A stretch of DNA of 64,000 bases, taken from Solea solea (taxonomy: Eukaryota; Chordata; Actinopteri; Pleuronectiformes; Soleidae). The DNA is taken from positions 22,077,888 through 22,141,887 of the forward strand of contig NC_081139.1 of NCBI RefSeq assembly GCF_958295425.1, given 5' to 3'. The number at the start of each line of letters is the position of its first letter. The first letter of the stretch is position 1. Below are positions 53,691 to 64,000 of the stretch, piece after piece. The notes below the pieces were generated by a model, which saw only the letters and a list, made by a program, of their open reading frames with translations, did no database searches and was not told the origin of the DNA. The position numbers were made by a program, and so were the translations under genes.

Positions 53691-56600
53691 GTCTATTAGA
53701 TACTAGTCACTATGATATAAAAACAAGTTATCAGAGACAAAACAAGCACAGATTTATTAATCAGGTTTGTTTCCATTTCACAGAATTATAGACACAAAGA
53801 CATATTTTTTTGTTTTAACAGCAACAATCCCAAACATTTGAAATCAATGTTGTTTTTGAGAATGATAAATGACCATATATCTGTGAATTAAGATTCATCC
53901 ATTATGCATGCATGCCTTCTCTAATTCACAAATTACCTTCAGTGCTCTCCATCATTGGAGATTTAGGTATGCATGATGAGTTCATGCAAAATGGGCTTAT
54001 AGTTAATGTCTTTTGTGTGACAGGCCATGACATTTCACGGACGCCCCTGAGTCAGTGTAATCAAATTCAAGCAGTTGCAGACATTAAGACAGACATTCAT
54101 TCTTTTTCTTTTTTTCAATGAATTCCCAGCGTGAGATGCAATAATAGTCCAGCATCATGTGGCTTTGTGGTGTAATTAAAGCTGGGCTGTAATAACAAAA
54201 AAATAAATTAGGGAAAGAAAATGGATCAGTTAGGCTACCTGAATAAAAAGTATAATGAAACAATCAATCAAAAAGCCTTTCCTGTCTTTATGTAAACTAA
54301 TGAAGTCCTCATTCACTGTGTGCCTTTTTTGTGTATTTTTGGGTTTGTGGGTTTTGTTTTATTTTATTTGTGTGTCGAACACAAATATAGTAACAGTGAC
54401 ATGATGACTTGCATCACATTTGTACTGATGTCACTTGCATTTCTCATCCAAACTCTGCCAAAGTCACCACTGCACACACTGATGCCCTCAGTGATTAACA
54501 GATGTTCCATGTGTTTGTGGATAACTGCTGTCGTTTAAACAGAATATTAATAAAAGAATATCAAAACTCACATGGGATGTTTTTTATTTTGCTGATTTTT
54601 TTCCCCAAAACTGGTCCATCAGTGTCAATGTTGGAAGATGTTACATACAGTTACAGTGATAGACTTTTTGGGACTTGTGGGAATTGCATCTGCACAATTT
54701 AAAATGCAATATAATTAGTCGGCCAGATGGGGGCACTGCAGCAGAAGGTCAGAGTTTAAATTGGTCTCAAACGCTCCTCACATTTGTCCTTTATCCTGCC
54801 ATCACTCTGCTATCATTATTAACAAAAGAGTAGCAGATGTTTTTGATAGAAAACAATAATTAAAAAAAGTATATACATAAACTGCAACAACACAAGACTG
54901 TGCTATAAATAAAATAAAACATATTAGACAATTACCTGTGAGGTAAATAATAACATTCACAGTCCTTCACTTAAATCCAGAATTAGAGGCACGATAATCT
55001 TCTGTTGAGCGTTCCTGCATCATAGCTTACACATTCTGTCTTAGCTTCACAAAGCATGTTTAAAAGTTTTATAAGAAATTGTAAGAATATACAAATGATT
55101 GCACTCTGTGGTTTTACAACCAAAATCATCAATATATAGCATATAAAAGTAAAAATAAAATACATTTTACCAACATGTTTGGGAAATCTCAAGATCAAGA
55201 ATTATCACTTATAATTTAATATAATTAAGTGTAAAATCTGTAAAAAAAAAAAAAAAAAAAACACCATTTTGAAACCAAATAAACAGATATGCACATATTT
55301 GAAATGATACACAAACACCTAGTGTTTAAATCTTGAACTCTTGTTCTCATTCTCAGTGAATAACAGTTTGCACTTGAGTGAGAGAAAAAACTGCAGCTTG
55401 TCAGAAGTAATCTTGATGTTACAGAAAACAATTTCAAATTCAAAGATCAAAGGTGAAAGGTCAGAATTATTCTGTCAGAGGGGGCACTGGGTTCACTGAG
55501 GGGAAAAACTGACCAAACCGGACCTTGATAATAAAAAAAAGAGAGACAGATTAAAGTCTCTCAAAACAATCCAGCAAAGCTTCTTTGTGCTTAAAGAAAT
55601 GCATGTTTAAAAAGTAGTCTGGGTGAAAATTAAAGATGGGGGTGGTGGCGATGGTGGTGGTGGTGTGGTGTGTTTGACGTAGGTGCATGATTTGCAAGCT
55701 GTCAGACGACGGCCTTGTGGATGAAGAGCAGTAAGCCCCCTATTCTCTGTCCAGTGCGCGCTGCTCCCCACCCCCTCACTCAAACGCCTCTCCATACCCC
55801 ATGGGAGGAGGTCTGTTGCGCTGTGGCCACACTAAATCAACATCGTCCTAATGAGGTGTCACACTTGACCCCCAGCAGCCTCAGCCCCTCACATGGGTGT
55901 CAGAGCCACAATGAGTGGCCCTCCATCTCCAGCGCCTGGCTGACACATTTTGATTCATGAGAGAGCCTGGGCCCTGTCAGGTCAAAATTACCCCTATCAA
56001 AATGCCACCATCAACACATTCATCAAGCCCAACTCTGAATCCGCCCTCTTTTTTCTTTCTATTCAAAAAACAATCCCTCCCTAAAACCAACAATACTTCC
56101 TAGCATGTGCCGTGCTTCTACCTGCCCTCTGACTCCCTGAGAGCTCACACCGACACATACACATGAACATACAATCGTACCTCTAAACACCTTACACACA
56201 AATGCATGTTTTCACTGATCAGCCCCCCCCCGCCTGTCTGTCATTGGTCAGGGATCAGCTTTCTGCCCCTAATGGCACCCTGAGTGATAACCTTCTGCGT
56301 CCCCCAGGTGTTAGTGAGCCTGTTCGCTGACCTACTGACCCAAAGCCCTCCTAATGTGAACAGGTCCGAACAGCTAATAACAGACCTGAGAATGAAATCT
56401 GTGTGACCTGAGCCAAGACAGAGTTAGAGGGGGCGAGTGCGTGCTCACCCGCAGGAGGTGAGAGGCGTTAGGCTCATGTTTTGCAGACATAATCTGCTCA
56501 TCGGGCTCAAGATAAGGTGTGGTCAATCTGACATCAATCATGGGCAAGAAAAAAACCTCACTCCTCTGTAAACTGACTTCAGAGGGAGCCTGGCTGCTCT

Positions 56601-57023
56601 TCACTTCCCTGGAGATCTGCTCCTTCATTGTCAAGTGACAACTGAGACTTAAACCGCCATGGTGTCACCGTGGGACAAGATCATCTCAGGTCTAATCAGA
56701 TCAGTCCAGCAGCAGCAGCAGATGTTCCACTTGAGTCAAATCAATGTCAAAATCTAATCCTCACGCACTTCAGATCAGAATTGTCACATCCGTCGTTAGA
56801 GTTTGGTACGACCTTGTTCTTCACTGATACATGGACAAGCTAAACCAAAGCGTGTTGGCTCCGTGCTGGGAGGGTCATTCTCTGTCAGCTGACACTCATC
56901 TCTGCCCACGAAGGCGACCATCTGCTCCAGAGTTCCCCTGGGACTTCAGGGCAGTCCAGTTAGTCCAGTGCAACCATCAGTTGTCTGGTCCAGTCTCCAG
57001 CTCTTACAAATCTCCATTATCTC

Positions 57024-57050
57024 GTCATCATCATCATCATCATCATCATC
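57024..57050. repeat. (CAT)n microsatellite
   Basis: Nine perfect CAT units. Confidence 0.95.
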
Positions 57051-57449
57051 CAAAATGATGTGAAACTGTCACAATTAATCATTTCAACCATCAGTTCACA
57101 GTCTTTTAATATAGGCACACTTATAAACACACTTATTAAACATAAGACATGGTTTGAGTGTGAAGTAGTCACGGCGATTGAGATCCACAAAATTAAGACG
57201 TGAGGGAAAAAAACAAGCTTACATCACGTGAGAACCGCCACCAGAGACAAAGTACCACGAATATTCATTAATGAACGTACAATGTGTCTCTGATGAAGGC
57301 CAGGCATTATGAACGGGTCATAAACTGGAGTCATGTAAAGTGGTAATGCAAAGTAATAAAACTGTAAGATGTTACGACCCAACACCAATAACATTAATGC
57401 AGCAAAGCAAAGGTCACTGGTGCCTCATTTGTGTCCTGCTTTAACTACG

Positions 57450-57537
57450 TAATTGTAAAGACATAATCATTACAGATGGTAATTGTAAAGACACGATCAT
57501 TACAGATGGTATTTGTGAAGAACATGATCATTAAGTC
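57450..57537. repeat. 30-bp minisatellite, three copies
   Basis: Units at 57,450-57,479, 57,480-57,509 and 57,510-57,537. The first two differ at two positions; the third is more diverged and slightly shorter. Each contains TTGTRAAGA and ATCATTA, so the array repeats the same potential binding words. Confidence 0.85.
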
Positions 57538-58559
57538 AGTCAAACGTTTACTGCACCGCTGAATGTTATGGCGTTTAAAACCACAAAGCTGTGGGAGACA
57601 AAACAACAGCTTTTGGTACTGATTTGATATTTATTTAGCAGTGAAAGCACACTGAGATATTGTGTCTCTTGCGTGAGGTCACATTATATCTGAGTGCACT
57701 TGGGTTATCGCTGAACAACAGAAACAGAACAGAAAGTGGTACAGTTCCACTTTGTCTTTCCCAGGTTCACTGTCAATGTCTGAATCTAAGTGTTTTTAAT
57801 GAACATGTCTCTGGGAGCAGAGGTCACACATCCCTACATGAAAGAAAACATGTGTTTCAATCGGAACTGAACTGACATGAGTCACTGCAGGGCAACATAT
57901 TTCAGCATTTTGAGACAAAGGCAGTAAGTACATATAATTATTATTTCTTCATAAGCCATAAAACATGAATCTGAATACATTTATTTAAAAAGAATTATTT
58001 TAAAATAAAGTGGACTGGGTGCACTGTGCCATGTAGTGCTGAGCTCCACACATTCTTGTGCCATCTCTGTAATCTTTCATCACTTTACCACAGCTTCCGG
58101 GGCTTAAGTCCTACAACCATGCACATTTTATTATGCAACATTTAGCAATGGGTTTAATTCATGAGTTGAATATACTGTAATTGGAGGAGGAAAATGACAT
58201 ACATTGTACTGTGCATTGAGAATGCAGTTTTTGACATTGTGCGCACATGTGGATGTACGCTTTGAAAAGCAGCCTAAGCAGTGAAGACAGCGAACATTTT
58301 AAAGTAGTTTTAGTTCAGTTAAAAGGTCAAAATATGAGTGGTTTTGGGTCATGACCTTATTTACCACATTGTTTCACCACACCAAACATTTCACTTAACC
58401 TTATCTATTGGAGTTCTACCAGGAATATAATACCATGGCTGTGCTATATTCTGTGATTATAAATGTGATTTTGAAATGTGACCAACTAAAGCTTTTTAGT
58501 TTTTTACTTTTCACCTTTTTTCTCCACAAAGTATTGTGATGTGGCGTTGTCGAGAGATT

Positions 58560-58881
58560 CATTCATTGTCTACTGCTTCATCCTCCACATGAGGGTCGCA
58601 GGGGTCGTTGGAGCCAATCCCAGCTGACGTAGGCACACGCTGGACTGGTCGCCATGGCTAACATGCACACAACAACCATTCACTTTCACACTCACATCTG
58701 TCCAATTAACCTCTGCATGTTTTTGCACTTGGAGAAGAAATGGGAGAACCCAGAGGAAAATCCACGCTCACAAGGGGAGAACATGCAAACTCCTTATACA
58801 GAAAAGCACTTGATATGACCAGGTGGCAAACCCGGGTCCTTCTGCTGCAAGGCAGCAGTCACTATTCCACCCTGTGGCCCC
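58560..58881 (-). mobile_element. V-SINE-like element, nearly full length
   Basis: On the plus strand the order is tail ('catgagggtcgcag', 'gccaatcccagctgac'), core ('gcatgtttttgcacttgg'), 'gggagaacatgcaaactcc', then a tRNA-like head ending 'cctgtggcccc'. It is the same family as 10,205-10,483 but its B-box region is more decayed. Confidence 0.75.
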
Positions 58882-59214
58882 TGTTGAAAGATTATTACTT
58901 TCTAAACTGTCAAACTATGACTATTTATGACCCATTCATTTTTGTTTATATGTGTGTTACAAAAATGCCATGGATTACATGGTTCGTATGTGAATAGAGA
59001 GGACGTCAGGCAGAAATCAGACACAGGGGAAAGTGGGTTAAAACGGTGACGTAAAGAGGGAGCAGTTAAAAAGGCCCTGACCACATTAAAATGACAGAAT
59101 AGAGGACTGAGTTCATTGTGTTAGAGGAACTTTTGATTTAGTTAAACAAGGACCTTTCATGCCAAACAATAGACTCCCTTTCTGAAACTGCACTAAACAA
59201 ATGAGGAGCAAATT

Positions 59215-59222
59215 GTGTTTGT

Positions 59223-59256
<34 letters not shown>
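59215..59256. repeat. (GT)n microsatellite
   Basis: About 20 GT units with one TT interruption. Confidence 0.9.
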
Positions 59257-60784
59257 ACAAGTGTGCACGTGACACCCCCACCCTCCCCGCCATGTGTAAC
59301 AATCACACTGACGCATACCACCCTTTCTCTCCTCAAATAAAAACAGAGTAAAAGGAAAAGAGAAATCATCCACTGTTGAAGTACTTTACGAGATCCTCCT
59401 CTAAACAGAGAAAAGGACTAAGTATCCATGGGAATCTTAGCACGTTGGGGAGGCCTTTCTCCCTTCCTCTCATCCGCTCTCCCCCGCTGCACCCATGGAC
59501 CAATGCAATTGTTTATTTTCTCCCATTGAGGCTGCTCAATTCATAGGCTCCCACATTTACTCTGCTCAATTGGAGTGAGACAGCACTTATTCGGGCAGAG
59601 GAATGTAGCGCTCCACTGACAGAGCAGCAAGAATGCAGAAGAAATAATTAAAACTTTTGCAGAGAAAAAAAAAAAAAAAAAGGTACAGCTGAGTGTGCTG
59701 GAGAACTACAGCAAACTGAACATGGTGTACTGACAGGATTTTCTGCCATGATGTGTATATCCACACATCATCTTGACACTACAAAGTGAGGGAGTGTTTG
59801 AATATAGCACAATGCCAGAAAGAGGAGCTGGGATCCTTTAAGGAGGTCATTCACTCACAGTGCTTTCTATAAACTAAAACTCCCGGCAGAACAATGACGC
59901 GCTCTCCAGCCTCTTGTAAGATGTGGCCTGTCCTCCAACCTCACTGTTCCCTGCACCAGCACAATAGCTGCGAGCTGGACTGTGGAGTTCATTTCTCCTC
60001 AGGTCTATTATGTCTTGAGAAGGCAACCGTGATGACAGTTTCCTTCTCTGTAAAATGGTCGTGGTTGCCAGAGCCTTCTCTCTCCTGTCAGTTTCTATTA
60101 TCTTTAATCAGGGCTCAATGAGAGCCTCTCATAGCTGAGAGAAAAGACACAACCCGCATGATCAAGACTGAAACCAGTTCACTGTTTGTCAAAGATAAGC
60201 TGATGCACAGGATAGTGGCAACAAGCAGTTTCCCCTTCAGCTTAGTTTCCGTTGTGGTGTGTTGTCAGAGTGTGCACCAGGCAGCTGATGAAGCAAAACA
60301 ACTTTATATGTATACCAAATTGCCATTAACAGTGCCAGCTGCATAAGAATACAGGATATTCTGTGGTGAATGAACTGTTATAGCACTGCCACATAAAAGG
60401 CAGCACTTGCTGAAAAGCTCTTTACAATTTGTGCAACATATGCCAACTTCAGTCCTTATACCCTTATTTGATGTAGCAATTTTCATACAAAGTAATGTTA
60501 CATATGGTTCACAGCATAAAACAAAAGAAAATCCCCAAATCGCTATTACACATCCTTAACATAACATTATCATGTATCGCAAGAGTAATGAGGAAATGAG
60601 GAAAACAATATCATAGAGTTTAGCAAACAGCACTGAATGTGTCCTTGTACCCGAAGCATGGTGAGGTGTAGATCAACTACAATGACCACTGTGTGGCACT
60701 AGAGAGAGAGAGACCACCAATTATATAGGAAATATAGACCACACTGAAGGCTTCATGTAAATGAAAACAATGTTTGTTACTGGA

Positions 60785-61095
60785 GGCGTACTTCCTGTTG
60801 CCAGTAGGTGGCACAATGACTGGCATTGCAGGTCATCATTGTGGACCAACTGCCCCTGAAAAGAACCAAGATGATGAAGCCTTCAGTGTGCTATTCCTGC
60901 AATCATACCACTACCATGGTTGCCGTGGTAACCCACATAGCGATCAAAAAATGTTGAGGGTAGCATCTGTCTGGGTGGGAAACCTACTGCGTGGCTAGTG
61001 GGAGCGCAAAATGTGAAAAAAAAATTTAAATTTCCATCTAATCACCCTAAAAACTCAGTCAGATTGCAATTTTTGCAGATCCTGGTGTGCACGCC
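60785..61095 (+). repeat. unidentified dispersed repeat, copy 1
   Basis: 'ccagtaggtggcacaatgac', 'tggcattgcaggtcatcatt', 'gtggaccaa', 'gtctgggtgggaaacct', 'gtggctagtggga' and 'tctaatcaccctaaa' are shared in order with 63,465-63,690. The 'aggtggcacaatgac' opening is common in teleost repeats. Confidence 0.7.
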
Positions 61096-63464
61096 AAGTT
61101 TGGCAAGGGCCTCAAAAGTGGGCTCATAAGTGAAAGAAAAAGAAAAAAAATATGTACAAATGAATAATCAGAGTTGATACAAAAAAAAATGAAAGGTAGT
61201 TTTATTCATAGAGCACTCATACACAAAGGTAGATTAAAGGACCTGGACAAAAACATTTAAAAACAACAACAACAATTTAAAGCTTTAGTTTGTAATTTTT
61301 CATTAAAAACAAATGTCTGTTACATTTGAACCATCGTCAAGTGAGTTCACACAATGATCAGCTCCACACAACTCTCTGTGTGTTTCTCAATAAAGCAGAT
61401 GGGAAATTCATAAAAAAAGTGAACATTACAATCCATAATATGAAGGAAATAGGGGGAAAGATTGGGTAAAACAACAGAGAAGACATTACCCCATAGTATA
61501 AAAGGATGACAGTGTCAGGTAAATGATAAATAACCTCTGAATTCACCACGCACAGTAATTGTTGGCTATGATCTTGCATAGAGCGGGACTAAATAGTCAG
61601 TGATGAAGTGAATTTTATTGAATAAACTGTCACAGGTTCACATCCTGAATGTGCCTGTGAAAGTGACTTTAGAAGACAGCAGATGTCACGGTTCATGACG
61701 TGACATCAATGAGAAGTAAATGACGCTGGGACACAGTCAGAATTGGACCCGGGCTTGTATTTGCATATTTGCATATTCATATTAACTGCTTATTCTGACT
61801 TTGAGAACATAGTTGAGCAAATAATTTCACAAGATCCATTGAGCAGCTGTTGGGCCTCAGCAGATGGATCTTGCCCCGCTGCTGTGGTGTTTTAGGTGTT
61901 GTCGGCATATACCATGATTTACTTAAGAGAAAGCTACCTTATGTGCTCTTATTGTTCTCATGCCATTTGTAATTAAAGACAAATTATTATATTGTTATTG
62001 ACCTGCAGTCTTAGAGGCCTAAAACAAGAATGAAAGAAAGGTTAAGGGGAAAAAAAGGATATTTCACTTTCAGACATTACCGCTGCTTTAAAGTGGAACG
62101 AAAACTACAGCATGTGATATAAAAAAGATCAAAACACAGAAGCGGCTCGATACATGGACGCACAGTTAAAGTTACTGCGATGCAATAAAAAATCTGCTGA
62201 GAGAGAAAAATGGATGGACAGCCTTGTAAGAGAAAGACAGTATTCACACATACACTATGTGAACATTTCAAATCTGATTTCAGAAATCCCAATCCCCGAG
62301 TCGTTTTCACTCATCAGCAGAAAAACTCTCAGCGAAGCAAAAGTCTTTGCAGAATATCTGATTTACTTGCTCGAGCACCATTCAGTGTGAATATAGGCAG
62401 GAGGTCACCACATGCAAAACACAAGTAAATCTCACCTGCCCCCTACTGGTCAAATACAGCCAATACACTAAGCAACAGGTTAAAAAAAAGTGGCAGATCA
62501 TAAACACCAGTGTGTGGTAGGAATGTGTCGTTTTATTTGTTAAAGGGCTTTAATATAACCATTACAATATTTTCTGCTCTACGCCTTAAAATAGAGAATG
62601 TGCAGAAGATAATAAATAAATAAATAAGTAAAAAATATAACACATATTATGATACACCAAGCAGACAGGAAGTTCATTTGTTTCCGCCAGTAGTTCAATT
62701 TATGTGGTGTATTAAGTTCAAAGCAAGTTTTCCAGTGTCATTGTCAACATGTTGGTTTTCAAGACACTAACGCAATATTGTAGATTCTGGTGTTTTGTTT
62801 TGTTTTTTATAGTGTTGTTCTTTTCTTTTTACCATTAAGTCAGGGCTCTAATATTGTTATATAGTTTTGCATCTCATCTCAAGAGTGATTGACTGCATCA
62901 AGAGGTTTACGAGTGGAAGCTGGTGAATACATATAAAATAATCCACTAGTCACATAGTCCATCTCAGTTTTTGGCAGTTTAAGGGCTACGTGCATTGTTA
63001 AGCCAGTTCTTAAAAACCTGGTTCTTAAAGACATAGTTTATTGATATGTTTAGTATATAAGTATAGTTTATATTGAACCAGAGACCAAGAGGTCACTATT
63101 TCAGTTAGTTTACAATTTGAAGTTGAAATATTAAAAGCTGTGTTTAAGAATTTAAAAAGAGAGTATAGTCTTTTGAATGGCACAAAAATCTGATTGCACG
63201 TTTTGAAATGCATGGACCTCAGCGGGTGCTTACGAATATAAAACTGTCATCAACATACATACTGTATGGACTGAACTATTACTGACATTCACACCTAATT
63301 CATTCAAGAAAATTGTGAATAACTGTGGCCCCAAGAATATATCCCTGAGGCACGCCATTGCTAACATATTCAAAGCTGAACTGAAAACCATCAGCAACAA
63401 CAGCTGAGCAAACTAGTTTCATGGCAAGTGCGCAGCTCTAGAGGGAGGCCACCAATAAATTAAT

Positions 63465-63690
63465 AAATGAAACAATGGCTGGCTTTGCAGGTTATCATTG
63501 TGGACCGATTGACTGCTGTGTTCTAGTTCTGCAAACATAGGGTGCTGTTTGTCTGGGAGGAAGCCTGCTGTGTGGCTAGTGGGAACACAAAATGTGTTTT
63601 TCACTCTAATTTATCTAATCGCCCTAAAGAAAATCACCTTGGTCAGATCACAAGTTCCACAGGTCTGGATGTACTCCAGTGGAGTGTTTG
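63465..63690 (+). repeat. unidentified dispersed repeat, copy 2
   Basis: Shares 'ggctttgcaggttatcattg', 'gtggaccgatt', 'gtctgggaggaagcct', 'gtggctagtgggaacacaaa' and 'tctaatcgccctaaa' with copy 1, 2.6 kb away in the same orientation. Confidence 0.7.
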
Positions 63691-64000
63691 TGTGTGTGAT
63701 ATATGTGAGGGAAAGAATAAGAACAATATGAAGAAAAAATAATAGTCAAAGCAGATGCAATAAAGCCCTAATAAAGACCATGCTTTATGTATTGGCTCCC
63801 CTTTAGACATTACTATTGAAAAGACTAGGTTGCCATGCTAATAAGCAAATCAGCATAGAAATAAATCAAGATTTCCAATCCCACCAAAGGATACAGAGAT
63901 GAAAGTAACTCAGTCAAAGGATAAACAGTGTAAAGATTAGAGGAAGCATAACAGAGTCTGTGCCTGTGGGTTTGTCATAAAATAAATAGTAGCAGCATGT

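Larger units (their letters stand above)
46680..64000. other. gene-poor region downstream of gdf11
   Basis: No gene could be identified over 17 kb on either strand. The ORFs are short and mostly fall in low-complexity or AT-rich sequence. One exception, at 50,148-50,362 on the minus strand, is listed separately. Unique, moderately GC-rich stretches near 47,890-48,200, 52,800-53,070, 55,690-56,180 and 59,400-59,660 stand out from the AT-rich background and may be regulatory. Confidence 0.6.

Overview
The window is vertebrate nuclear DNA, almost certainly from a teleost fish. It has GT-AG introns, tRNA-derived V-SINE-like repeats, Tc1/mariner and TTAA-flanked MITE-like elements of teleost type, abundant CA/GT and tetranucleotide microsatellites, and protein-coding exons closest to fish and human orthologues. 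Three protein-coding genes can be reconstructed exon by exon. I see no prokaryotic operon, CRISPR array, rRNA or functional tRNA gene.

Layout. (1) 1-9.5 kb, + strand: the 3' three quarters of avil (advillin, gelsolin/villin family), 14 exons ending in a villin headpiece; the first ~190 codons lie before the window. (2) 12-16.7 kb, - strand: a six-exon gene for a 317-residue coiled-coil protein of the LRRFIP (Flightless-I-interacting) family, converging on avil. (3) 20.8-46.7 kb, + strand: complete gdf11, with TATA and CCAAT boxes, two overlapping uORFs, three coding exons (389 aa), a 15.5 kb first intron, a 4.5 kb second intron, and a 3' region with two possible polyadenylation signals. (4) 46.7-64 kb: no recognisable gene, only scattered repeats, several unique segments that could be regulatory, and one open stretch at 50.15-50.36 kb (- strand) that looks like an orphan last coding exon.

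How it fits together. AVIL and GDF11 both lie on human 12q13-q14. Their paralogues VIL1, LRRFIP1 and MSTN lie on human 2q, and VILL and LRRFIP2 on 3p22. The middle gene may therefore be a third LRRFIP ohnologue kept in fish beside avil. This is inference from gene order and needs a tree. Advillin and LRRFIP proteins both touch actin/gelsolin-family biology; GDF11 is a secreted TGF-beta ligand that patterns the axial skeleton and nervous system. Nothing in the sequence shows co-regulation.

The most interesting structures are the possible third LRRFIP gene; a transposon nested inside a larger TTAA-flanked element between the two gdf11 poly(A) candidates; a TTAA-flanked MITE carrying CCAAT and CRE-like motifs upstream of gdf11; perfect short hairpins at 11,079 and 26,801; a homeodomain-type TAATTA palindrome in gdf11 intron 1; a NAGNAG acceptor at gdf11 exon 3; and several repeat families shared between distant parts of the window. 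I found no convincing new molecular system. All exon boundaries were read by eye from splice consensus, reading-frame continuity and remembered family sequences.
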